Positions 53,878-61,766 of a stretch of 64,000 nucleotides of DNA are shown one piece after another. The stretch's first letter is position 1; each line of letters opens with the position of its first letter. Both the position numbers and the translations under genes were made by a program. Below the pieces are notes generated by a model, which saw only the letters and a program-made list of their open reading frames with translations, ran no database searches and was not told where the DNA came from. Source of the DNA: Paenibacillus sabuli (GTDB lineage Bacteria; Bacillota; Bacilli; Paenibacillales; Paenibacillaceae); assembly GCF_014705605.1 (NCBI RefSeq), contig NZ_JACXIZ010000007.1, positions 124,001 to 188,000 of the forward strand, given 5' to 3'.

Positions 53878-56227
53878 GAGCGTCTCCTCCTTTTTCACTT
53901 GAAACGACCTTGACCAATGGCGGAGCCATTACCTCGGACATGCCCGCTTTGCGGCTTACGCGCAGCAATCCTTGCGGAAGCGGAATGACGATATCATAAT
54001 CGAAGGCTCCTGCAAACGGCTTGACTCCAACCTTCCCGCAGCCCGGCTCCAGAATTTCGAAGCCGGCCAAGCCGTACAGCAGAAATTCCGCCGGATAGGC
54101 CGACCATGCATGAGACTGGGTTCGCATAATCGGCGTGAACCCTCCATTTCTCCTGCTGCCGTTCGACTCCCATTCCTCGTACGTAGATGTAGCTCCCTTG
54201 AGCGCCATCCGCTTGCCCCATCTGTCCTTGACCAGGGCGACGGCCTGTTCTCTCATGCCTGCGCTCATTAACGCCCGCAACGTAATCATGGTATGGAACG
54301 GCTGCGATTCTGTATGGATCAGAGAGTCCTCTCCCCACAGTCGGTCGAAGATTCGTTGAGCTCTCGCGCGGCTGCATAATCCCCAGTAAATCGCCGACGT
54401 ATTCGCTTGCTCACTGATGCGCGGCGACTGCTTCCCTTCGAAGGAAGCATCCGTGTAACACTCCCTCTCCGGACAGAACAGGACAGCGTCGAAGCCGTTC
54501 TTCAGCTTGCTCCTGGCCATTCGAAGACGCTCTCTCGTGTAAGCGTCTCCTTTAATCTCCGCCATCGCCTCTACCGCTCCAGCTACGCCGTAGAATAATG
54601 CATTCAGCGGCGTACTTACCCCCTTCCTGTCCAGATGAGCCCAATCAATAAAGACAGCATACGGCATATGTTCGATCAGCCCTTGATGGTTGACATATCC
54701 CAGGAAGGCATCCACCACCTTCAGCACATGCGGGTAATAACGGTGAATCCACTGCTCTTCTCCTGTATAGCGATAATGCTGCCAGAGTCCCCATACCCAC
54801 CACAGCGAATAATCGGGATGCAGGCTGTCATTCGCAAGCGAATTGGTTACACTCGGCAGCAACCCGTCCGGCAGTTGGTTCGCAGCAGACTGCCGCAAAA
54901 ATTTCCCCGGCAAAAGCACATCGCCGAAGCAGGCATAGATCCCTCCGAGCGTTACCGCCGAGACATCGCCCACGAATTGAGCCTGCTCCCTCCAGGGCGT
55001 ATCCATGATGGAATCGTTCGAGCACAAGTCCAACGTATCTTTGCAAATGCGAAACACTTGATTCAGAAGTTGATCGGAGCTATGGAAGGACCCGCGCTCC
55101 TCGTACGGGTAGCGGCAGCGCGCAGCTTGCAGACGATGCAGCATCAGCGGCTCCGTGCCGGAGCGCAGCATCAGCTTGATGTACCGGAAGCTCTTCCAAT
55201 GATACGACCGGAACTTCTGTCTGCCTGCCCTCGCCTCATAGCGATCCGCATACATTCCTTCCACCGCGTTGTTGAACCGACCATTCAACAGACGTTCCGC
55301 ATAGCCGATATCGATGACCGCTCCCGCCGCGGCAGTCAAGTCCAGTTCGAGATACGCATTGATGCTCCGTCCAAAATCCAGGACAATACACGGGTTGTAG
55401 ATGCCGTCCAGTTCCCGGCTCAGATGGCCGACGCTGCAACGCAGCTCCGTGTCCCCGCCTTCCGCCCCGAGCAAGCCCTCCGCACGGTGTATCATCGTAA
55501 ACTGCAAGGGTTGCCCTGCCATTGACAATCCAATTGAGAGATCCTCGCTCCGCATTCGATTCATTAGCTCAATCGATTCTTCCATATAAGCGATGGCCCG
55601 GGCATATTCCCGCGTCTCGATCAGCTTTGGAATGTCCCGCTCAATCAGCCTGGTCCACGGCGCAACCGCCGGCGGAGAATCCGAGACCGGACCGCTCCAT
55701 ATTCGGGGGCGGGCCCAACCATCGTCCCGGAAACCCGACTCCTTCCAGCCGACGGGCTCTCTGGTCGAAGAATAATGCTCTTGGAATGGAGAATACATGC
55801 TCATACGGAAAAACTGCGTATCCGAACGCCACGCATCAGCCTTAACGGTTCGCCAACTGTCGTCGGTCGACATGAGAACCGCACCGTCCGCATCGGTCAG
55901 TTCAGCAAGCAAGCCGCTTGGCCCGGGAATTGAACCAAGCCGGTACACTTCCAGCGCAATACAGTTGATCCCTTCTTCTATCGAAGGCGTTACATCAATA
56001 ACGTCATAATACTGATAATGATTGACGCACATCGCCGGTCCGCTCCCTGTCGGCTGTCCATTGATATGCAAGCGATAGCGGGTATCCGCCGTGATATACA
56101 ACCGATAGGAGGGAGAAAGGTTCTTCAGTTCGATTTCCTTGCGGAAATAATAATATACATTGCTCCCGTTGCCGCTCTCGTCTTGAGCGGGAGCCCATAT
56201 CCACTTGCCTTTCCAATATCTGCTCAA
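53855..56227 (-). CDS. Alpha-L-rhamnosidase-like glycoside hydrolase (GH78-like)
   Basis: 790 residues from TTG 56227, which follows GGGGAG and overlaps the AraC stop by four bases (TTGA). The N-terminal beta-sandwiches include WKGKWIWAP and YRLYITADTRYRLHINGQPT. The (alpha/alpha)6 barrel (about 385-690) carries SNDSIMDTPWREQAQFVGDV, whose Asp and Glu match the catalytic stretch of GH78 enzymes. A C-terminal beta-sandwich (VGVKPFAGAFDYDIVIPLPQ) ends the protein. Cytoplasmic. Rhamnosidase activity is inferred from the fold; related enzymes act on other sugars. Together with sulfatases it would suit a sulfated rhamnose- or uronate-containing glycan. Confidence 0.82.
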   Translation of the reverse strand: MSRYWKGKWIWAPAQDESGNGSNVYYYFRKEIELKNLSPSYRLYITADTRYRLHINGQPTGSGPAMCVNHYQYYDVIDVTPSIEEGINCIALEVYRLGSIPGPSGLLAELTDADGAVLMSTDDSWRTVKADAWRSDTQFFRMSMYSPFQEHYSSTREPVGWKESGFRDDGWARPRIWSGPVSDSPPAVAPWTRLIERDIPKLIETREYARAIAYMEESIELMNRMRSEDLSIGLSMAGQPLQFTMIHRAEGLLGAEGGDTELRCSVGHLSRELDGIYNPCIVLDFGRSINAYLELDLTAAAGAVIDIGYAERLLNGRFNNAVEGMYADRYEARAGRQKFRSYHWKSFRYIKLMLRSGTEPLMLHRLQAARCRYPYEERGSFHSSDQLLNQVFRICKDTLDLCSNDSIMDTPWREQAQFVGDVSAVTLGGIYACFGDVLLPGKFLRQSAANQLPDGLLPSVTNSLANDSLHPDYSLWWVWGLWQHYRYTGEEQWIHRYYPHVLKVVDAFLGYVNHQGLIEHMPYAVFIDWAHLDRKGVSTPLNALFYGVAGAVEAMAEIKGDAYTRERLRMARSKLKNGFDAVLFCPERECYTDASFEGKQSPRISEQANTSAIYWGLCSRARAQRIFDRLWGEDSLIHTESQPFHTMITLRALMSAGMREQAVALVKDRWGKRMALKGATSTYEEWESNGSRRNGGFTPIMRTQSHAWSAYPAEFLLYGLAGFEILEPGCGKVGVKPFAGAFDYDIVIPLPQGLLRVSRKAGMSEVMAPPLVKVVSSEKGGDARGQQSIQ

Positions 56228-57114
56228 GTCCGACTCCCCGCCTTTCTATACGCACTCGGCGTGCTGCCTGTGTAGCGCTTGAACATCCGGTTAAAGAAGC
56301 TGCTGTCCTCAAATCCTAATTGCTGAGAGATGTCCGCGATCGATCCCTCCCCGGAACGAAGGAGCTTCCGCCCCAGTTCGACCCGATATTCGTTTCGATA
56401 GTCTATGAACGTTGTTCCCGTCGTTTTTTTGAACAAGCTGCTGAATTTGCCCTTGCTCATCCCGCATAGCTGACTCATCTGCTCGACCGAGAAGTTCTCG
56501 GCGTAGTGTCTCCGGATGAAATGGCAGATATATTGCATGGCATCGTCATCCTGCGAGCTCTGCGGATCCGCTCCGTCCAGATGTCGTTCGTAGCACCTGC
56601 TAAGATATACAAAGAAATCAATCATCATGGCCTTGATCTTGATCTGGTAGCCCATCCGCTTCTCATTCAGCTCCCGGATGAATGATTCGAGGTACTCTTC
56701 GAGCTCTACGCATTCGCCCGGATGCAAATACAAATGAGGCTGAAAAGGCGTAGCTTCCCTTAGAAACGGCTCCAGATAAAAGAAATCGACGAATGGCGTC
56801 ACCTTGGACATTTCCTTCAATTCCGAAGCAAGCAACCCCGTCAGGAACAAGACGTTGCACACCTTCAATGGTTTCCTGCCGGATACTTCATAATAGTGCA
56901 CCGCCCCTTCGGCAATGACGAACACATCCCCTTGGGATACCCGATAGCTTCTTCCATTGTAGTGGTGAACCGCCTCACCCGATGCAACGTAGACCAGCTC
57001 GATAAATTCATGCGAATGAATTCGACTGGATGATCCTGCCGGATGAGTATGCCAAACACAAAAAAACGGAAATTCGGAACTATTCAGGAATACATCGTTT
57101 TTGAACTGTGTCAT
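56224..57114 (-). CDS. AraC-family transcriptional regulator (cupin + HTH)
   Basis: 296 residues from ATG 57114, six bases after GGAG. The cupin sensor (about 15-95) has IHSHEFIELVYVASGEAVHH and VSQGDVFVIAEGAVHYYEV; the AraC double HTH at the end has FSVEQMSQLCGMSKGKFSSLF and LGFEDSSFFNRMFKRYTGSTP. First gene of the operon AraC, GH78-like, sulfatase, six-hairpin glycosidase, with overlapping reading frames, and so its likely activator. Confidence 0.91.
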   Translation of the reverse strand: MTQFKNDVFLNSSEFPFFCVWHTHPAGSSSRIHSHEFIELVYVASGEAVHHYNGRSYRVSQGDVFVIAEGAVHYYEVSGRKPLKVCNVLFLTGLLASELKEMSKVTPFVDFFYLEPFLREATPFQPHLYLHPGECVELEEYLESFIRELNEKRMGYQIKIKAMMIDFFVYLSRCYERHLDGADPQSSQDDDAMQYICHFIRRHYAENFSVEQMSQLCGMSKGKFSSLFKKTTGTTFIDYRNEYRVELGRKLLRSGEGSIADISQQLGFEDSSFFNRMFKRYTGSTPSAYRKAGSRT

Positions 57115-57231
57115 AATGCGCTCCGATCCGCATAAACTGGTTTCTTCCATTATGACATGGCGGCAGGAGAAATTTCACGGATGATTGTTCAAATAAATCA
57201 GCACTATCGTACATCGGCAAGCCGGGCATGG

Positions 57232-58587
57232 TTACTTCACTCTCAGCTCTTCGACTGATACGCGTCGTTGCCCGGATGGCTTCGGGTCTGCGGCTTCGAT
57301 GTCCGGCAACGGTTCGCCGGCTGCCGCCATTCTGACGAGCAGCCGTTCCTTTAATTCATCCGCAATGCTTCTGTAAGCCTCCATGCCCGCCAGGTTCGTC
57401 AGCTCGTAAGGGTCCGCATGCAGGTCGTACAGAAGCTCCTCCCGATATCGTTCCGAGCCGCTGTCCCTCCAGCCGTCCTTATCTGCCGCCGACACGGAGT
57501 ACTTCCACCGTTCTGTCCGGATGGCCCGCCCCACCTGTGATTCGCTGATCTGAAGGAATACCTCCGAGGGCCAATCTGTCTCTTCCCTGTTCACCAAGGG
57601 CATAACCGACCTACCCTGCATATCCGTCGGCACCGGGATGCCTGCCGCATCCAGCAATGTCGGCGGCAGATCCAGCAGGCTGACAAGCTGGCTCACTTGT
57701 CCGCCCTGCATGAATCCCGGGCCATACGCAGCAGTGGGAATACGGATCGAGCCGTCATGCGCCGAGCGTTTGTATTCGCCGTTGCGCGTCTTGAAGTGAT
57801 TGCCATGATCCGAAGTGAAGAGGATAATCGTATTCTCGAGCATATTCAGGCTCTTAAGCGCATCCATCAGTCTGCCGAGAGCCTCGTCCAGCCTTCTGAC
57901 CATGCCGTAGTATCCCGGCAAATGCTGAGGCGAGGTGCCGCCCAGTTTCTTCAGATCGGGAGGCGTCCAGCCGTCTATATATCTGCTTTCGTACCCGTCC
58001 GGCGCCGGATAGTTGTCTGTATGGTTCTGATGATGAGGCTCCAGGTAGGACAGGAATAAAAAGAAAGGGTTGGCCTGATGGCCGGCGATATATCGTATTG
58101 CCGCGTCCGTCTGGGCATCGACGCGGTATCCCGGCAGCTTGACGGGCATGCCGCCCTCGTCGTACAAGACGGTATCATAGGCGTCCGATGAAAATTCCAG
58201 CACGTTGGAGGCCAGCCAATAGTCGTATCCGCCTCTCTCCGCCGCCGGCACAGGTTCATGACCGCTCAGATGCCACTTGCCGATATAACCGGTATGATAG
58301 CCATGATCCTTAAAGTGGTGCGCCAGCGTCTTGGCATCCTGCGGCAACGGGATGCCATTGCGGTAACAGCCAGTCGTCGTGGCGTATTGTCCCGTCTGCA
58401 GGCAAGATCTGGCCGGACCGCAGACCGGCTGGCAAGTGAACGTATGGTACAGATGCGTCCCCTCTCTGGCCATTCGGTCAAAATTTGGCGTCAATCCCAG
58501 CGGATTGCCGTGCGCGCCCGTCGTATCCCATCTTTGTTGATCGGTAAAAAAGACAATAACGTTCGGTTGTTTGTTCTGAACGGTCAT
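57232..58587 (-). CDS. Sulfatase, Cys-type (S1 family)
   Basis: 451 residues from ATG 58587, eight bases after AAGGAG. PNVIVFFTDQQRWDTTGAHG has the first metal Asp; the signature VCGPARSCLQTG holds the formylglycine Cys (about residue 56). IGKWHLSGHEPVP and FTSDHGNHFKTRNGEYKRS follow. The KTRNGEYKRSAHD loop sets it apart from the other four. Cytoplasmic. It is divergent from the AraC gene at 58709, which probably controls it. Confidence 0.94.
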   Translation of the reverse strand: MTVQNKQPNVIVFFTDQQRWDTTGAHGNPLGLTPNFDRMAREGTHLYHTFTCQPVCGPARSCLQTGQYATTTGCYRNGIPLPQDAKTLAHHFKDHGYHTGYIGKWHLSGHEPVPAAERGGYDYWLASNVLEFSSDAYDTVLYDEGGMPVKLPGYRVDAQTDAAIRYIAGHQANPFFLFLSYLEPHHQNHTDNYPAPDGYESRYIDGWTPPDLKKLGGTSPQHLPGYYGMVRRLDEALGRLMDALKSLNMLENTIILFTSDHGNHFKTRNGEYKRSAHDGSIRIPTAAYGPGFMQGGQVSQLVSLLDLPPTLLDAAGIPVPTDMQGRSVMPLVNREETDWPSEVFLQISESQVGRAIRTERWKYSVSAADKDGWRDSGSERYREELLYDLHADPYELTNLAGMEAYRSIADELKERLLVRMAAAGEPLPDIEAADPKPSGQRRVSVEELRVK

Positions 58588-58708
58588 ACATTCCACTCCT
58601 TCGCGTCGTCGTGATAGTCCCATTATAGGACGCGCAGGCGGATTTTCTTAGCGAGCAAACAGAGGTATACTATAACAAAACGGAGATTGAATGATAGGAG
58701 GATGTCCG

Positions 58709-59602
58709 ATGGTTATGCGGCCGGGAATTAACGAAATCATGGCAGAGCATATGCAATGCGGCTTTTATTTCGCTTTTGAATGGGATAGAGGGCCAGATTG
58801 GAATTTCCACCAATATCCAATTCCGGCCATGACCATCTGGTATATCCTTGATGGTCAACGGATGCTGCATATCGGACAAGAAGAATACGAGCTTCTGCCG
58901 GGCGACCTGCTTGTGCTTCCGAGCCAGGCCGTCGTCACGACCCGGCACGCGAAGGCTTTATCCGAGCCTTTCCGCTACCTTTCCCTGGGTCTGTTTTTCA
59001 CGATCGGGGCAATCGAATGGCCCGAATGGTACGGCATTCCGGTCCGGATGAAGCTTTCCCGCGATGCCCGTCTTACCGAGTGGCTGGAATCGTGGCGACA
59101 CCTCGCCCGCCGGTTCTCCGCGAGTTCCGCGGAATCTGCCGCCAGTGGCGAAGCTTTCGTCGGAACCGTCTCGGCCGCAACGGAGTATTTGGAACGGGAC
59201 GCCCGATTCCGGCAATGGCTGGCCGCTCTGAACAGGCTGGTCCAGCCTCATATGGCTCAGCCGCAGCCCAGGCCGAATCAACGTTTATCCCGCATTTGCA
59301 ACTATATTCGGCTGCATTATGCCGGACCGCTTACCGCAAAGGAGCTTGCGTCGCGCGCTTGCATAAGCGAGGGGCATTTGCGTGCCGTCTTTCGCGAATC
59401 GCTCCGGATGTCTCCTTACCAGTACGTCATCCATGTGCGATTGTCCAAAGCCAAGCAGTTGCTTTTGACGACCGATCGAACGCTTCAGGAAATCTCCTCC
59501 TCCGTCGGATTCGACGACCTCAGCCATTTCATCAGCTTGTTCAGAAGGAAAATCGGCGTAACGCCCGCACATTACCGCAAGCGCTCGCATTGGAGCGTCT
59601 GA
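58709..59602 (+). CDS. AraC-family transcriptional regulator (cupin + HTH)
   Basis: 297 residues from ATG 58709, with AGGAGG seven bases upstream. The cupin part (about 25-100) has WNFHQYPIPAMTIWYILDGQ and LLPGDLLVLPSQAVV; the AraC double HTH has LTAKELASRACISEGHLRAVF and VGFDDLSHFISLFRRKIGVTP. It is divergent from the sulfatase at 57232; a TATAAC-like -10 lies near 58670. Likely role: sugar-dependent activation of that sulfatase. Confidence 0.91.
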   Translation: MVMRPGINEIMAEHMQCGFYFAFEWDRGPDWNFHQYPIPAMTIWYILDGQRMLHIGQEEYELLPGDLLVLPSQAVVTTRHAKALSEPFRYLSLGLFFTIGAIEWPEWYGIPVRMKLSRDARLTEWLESWRHLARRFSASSAESAASGEAFVGTVSAATEYLERDARFRQWLAALNRLVQPHMAQPQPRPNQRLSRICNYIRLHYAGPLTAKELASRACISEGHLRAVFRESLRMSPYQYVIHVRLSKAKQLLLTTDRTLQEISSSVGFDDLSHFISLFRRKIGVTPAHYRKRSHWSV

Positions 59603-59867
59603 CAGTCTTCTATCGAGGCCAACCTGTTGGAGAGGAGACTATGATCTTGGCGAGCTCAAATGCCTCGGCGCAATTTCAGTCCTTGATCAGTTTGCGATCT
59701 TCCAGAATCCAGTTCCGCATGAATTAATTTTCCAAATATGAATGATTACACAATATAGAAATTGCAATTATTCAAGGGGCTTTCGCCGCTTTAGGCCAGC
59801 GCCTGCAGCGGTATCCGTATAAATCGAACTATTATGCCCGGCCAAACGCAGAATGCGCTTGACCTGG

Positions 59868-60104
59868 TCATCGACATGCGCAGACAGGCCCCGTACGGTC
59901 TTGCCGCCCATCGAGACATGGATGACCTGAGCAGAGGATGTTAATGACCATGGCTTTGATGTGCGTGCCAGGCGAAACCTTGCAGTAGGCCGGATCCCAC
60001 GTGAGCGAACGGTTGATTTGGTCTTCTAATCCGATTTCATCGCACAGCGCGGCGATTAATTGACTCGGCCCCGCCGAAATCGATACCATATCTTCAAATT
60101 GCAT
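59868..60104 (-). pseudogene. IS1634-type transposase, N-terminal remnant
   Basis: The residues GPSQLIAALCDEIGLEDQIN, then WDPAYCKVSPGTHIKAMVIN match the DUF4277 N-terminal region of IS1634-family transposases, which usually runs ...LSPGxRxxALVxNIL. After NIL the frame is lost; another open frame to about 59770 (IHVSMGGKTVRGLSAHVDDQ) does not look like the same protein. No terminal inverted repeats were found. The whole interval 59603-60219 holds no intact gene. Confidence 0.6.
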
Positions 60105-60219
60105 GTGACAGTCAGTGGCAGTCCCCGTTTTCGAAGCGTTTCTTGACTATTTCGGGTAAACGAGAGAAATCCTCTGTTTTTAATTTTAATTTTCCATTTT
60201 ATTTATGCGGAAAACAGAT

Positions 60220-60245
60220 TATAATGAATAATGTTTCATTCATTA
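60220..60245. promoter_or_regulatory. -10 element overlapped by a candidate TetR operator
   Basis: TATAAT at 60220-60225 merges into the dyad TAATGAA...TTCATTCATTA (60222-60245), just ahead of the TetR gene. This placement fits autorepression. Confidence 0.5.
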
Positions 60246-60258
60246 AAGGGGGATCAGT

Positions 60259-60870
60259 TTGCCACGCACACCTGAACAATACGAGGCGATGCGCCTTGCA
60301 ACCCGCACCAAAATCCAGACCGCGGCAATGCGGTTGTTCGTTCGCCAAGGCTACGGCTCGACCAATGTGCAGCATATTGCCGATCAGGCTGGCATCAGCA
60401 CCGGTCTGCTATACCGCCATTACAAAACAAAGGAGCAGCTATTCGAGGAGCTGGTGCAGTTTGCCATGGCCGGCATGGAGACGCTGATCGACAGATTTCA
60501 TACGAGCGGGGAGCCGGCCGAGGAACTGGCACGATTTGCGAATGAGGTCTATCTCGATCTGTCCACCGGCGATGACTTGGAACACCTTTTACTGTTGATG
60601 ACACAATCCTTCTTTTCCACGGAGACGAACAGTCGGAAATCGGCGCTCAAGCAGCTCCATACCGATCTATTGCAAGCCACTTCCGCGCTCATCGTTCGAG
60701 GGCAGCGGCAAGGCAAGCTCCGAGAAGGCAACGCCTATGAGATGGCGCAATACTTTTTTTCCGCTATTCAGGGACTGGCGACAATGAAGGTGATTCTGGA
60801 AGAGAAATTTTCAATGCCGTCGAGATCGCTTTTGACGCTAGTATTTGATCAGGAAGGTGGTTCACTATGA
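60259..60870 (+). CDS. TetR-family transcriptional regulator
   Basis: 203 residues from TTG 60259, behind AAAGGGGG. HTH at about 12-55: IQTAAMRLFVRQGYGSTNVQ, then HIADQAGISTGLLYRHYKTK. The rest is the variable ligand domain. Its stop overlaps the start of the GNAT gene (ATGA at 60867-60870), so the two are co-expressed, and the TetR protein probably represses both. The ligand is unknown; the GNAT partner suggests an antimicrobial or other small amine. Confidence 0.91.
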   Translation: MPRTPEQYEAMRLATRTKIQTAAMRLFVRQGYGSTNVQHIADQAGISTGLLYRHYKTKEQLFEELVQFAMAGMETLIDRFHTSGEPAEELARFANEVYLDLSTGDDLEHLLLLMTQSFFSTETNSRKSALKQLHTDLLQATSALIVRGQRQGKLREGNAYEMAQYFFSAIQGLATMKVILEEKFSMPSRSLLTLVFDQEGGSL

Positions 60871-61478
60871 AGCACGCAGGCGCATTTGAGGTGGTCCGGG
60901 CAGACCGGGCGGGTATGGAAGTCAGAAGTCAGATCGCGGAAATTTTTGCCGACGGCTTCTCGCAGTGGCTTACGTATTTCTCAAAAGACCGGGATGTCAT
61001 CGCAAAGGCCTTCGCCCATATGTTTGTGCTGGATCAATTTTATGTAGCGCTTGCCGGCGATCGGGTGGCGGCCTTCGGGGCATGCACGGACTGTCGGAGC
61101 TTCGCCCTGGCCCTTCAGCGCGCGCCGCTCCGCCGGCATCTGGGCTGGTTCAAGGGCACGATGGCTGCAATTGTTTTGAAGAAGGAGTTCCAAAAGCCGT
61201 TTGCCGACCCGCCCGCCGAAACGGGCTCGGTCGAGTTCATCGGCACTGCTTTATCCTTCCGCGGCCAAGGCGCGGCGTCGGCAGTGATTCGACATATGCT
61301 GGATCATCTGCCGTACCGCACCTATCTTATTGAAGAGGTCGCCGATACCAATATCCCGGCTATCCGCTTGTACGAGAAGCTGGGGTTCACCGAGTACAAA
61401 CGCAATTCCCTATCCCCCAGGCAGGCCCGCATGTCCGGGATCCATCACATGGTCTCGCTGCGCTTGGAGAAGGCCTGA
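60867..61478 (+). CDS. GNAT-family N-acetyltransferase
   Basis: 203 residues. GNAT fold with the acetyl-CoA loop FRGQGAASAVIRHML (R/QxxGxG/A) at about 130-145 and the C-terminal IPAIRLYEKLGFTEYKR, the classic NxxAxxLYxKxGF motif. The N-terminal part (FADGFSQWLTYFSKDRDVIA) is typical of GNATs paired with TetR regulators. Substrate unknown. Same operon as the TetR gene, last gene before the glmS-proximal transposon end. Confidence 0.88.
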   Translation: MKHAGAFEVVRADRAGMEVRSQIAEIFADGFSQWLTYFSKDRDVIAKAFAHMFVLDQFYVALAGDRVAAFGACTDCRSFALALQRAPLRRHLGWFKGTMAAIVLKKEFQKPFADPPAETGSVEFIGTALSFRGQGAASAVIRHMLDHLPYRTYLIEEVADTNIPAIRLYEKLGFTEYKRNSLSPRQARMSGIHHMVSLRLEKA

Positions 61479-61532
61479 GCTACGTCCAATTGGAATGCAG
61501 ATCCGGGATGACAGCGGACCGGGTCTCCCACG

Positions 61533-61598
61533 TTATACCCTAAGTTCCTGCCCCAATTATAACGAGGTTGGAGGCGGGAACTTAGGTATAATGTTTTT
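61533..61598 (+). terminator. Rho-independent terminator of the TetR-GNAT operon
   Basis: Near-perfect long inverted repeat (TTATACCCTAAGTTCCTGCC at 61533-61552 pairing with 61571-61591, one bulge), loop about 16 bases, then TGTTTTTTA. Confidence 0.75.
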
Positions 61599-61675
61599 TA
61601 GCATTTTAAAAGGGAGCCACGAATCAATCCCTCTGGCTCCCTTCTAGATGCTGAAAATCATTTATCTTGCATTTC

Positions 61676-61742
61676 GGTTCACGACATCTTTTGCTGGTTC
61701 ATGACATCTTTTACTGGTTCACGACTTTTTTATACTGGGACA
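61676..61742. mobile_element. Tn7-like transposon end (right-end type) in attTn7, downstream of glmS
   Basis: Three abutting direct repeats: GGTTCACGACATCTTTTGCT at 61676-61695, GGTTCATGACATCTTTTACT at 61696-61715 and a 21-base version at 61716-61736, ending GGGACA at 61737-61742. Read from the tip on the minus strand the end is TGTCCC followed by three copies of a box such as AAAAAAGTCGTGAACC. Tn7 itself begins TGTGGG and its right end is a close-packed array of about 22-bp TnsB sites containing AAAGTC...AAACT. The tip is 24 bases from the glmS stop codon, matching the known Tn7 insertion point. The 5 bases AGCAT at 61743-61747 would be the target duplication. No tns genes and no partner end were found in the window. 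Confidence 0.7.
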
Positions 61743-61766
61743 AGCATACCGATTTACCCTGAGAAC

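Noticed and set aside
59603-60219. Partner (left) end of the Tn7-like element near the TetR gene
   Set aside because: No TGTCCC tip, no inverted copy of the GGTTCACGAC-type repeats and no AGCAT duplication were seen here.
61676-61736. The three 20-21 bp repeats as a CRISPR array
   Set aside because: The repeats abut with no spacers and there are no cas genes; position and tip fit a transposon end.
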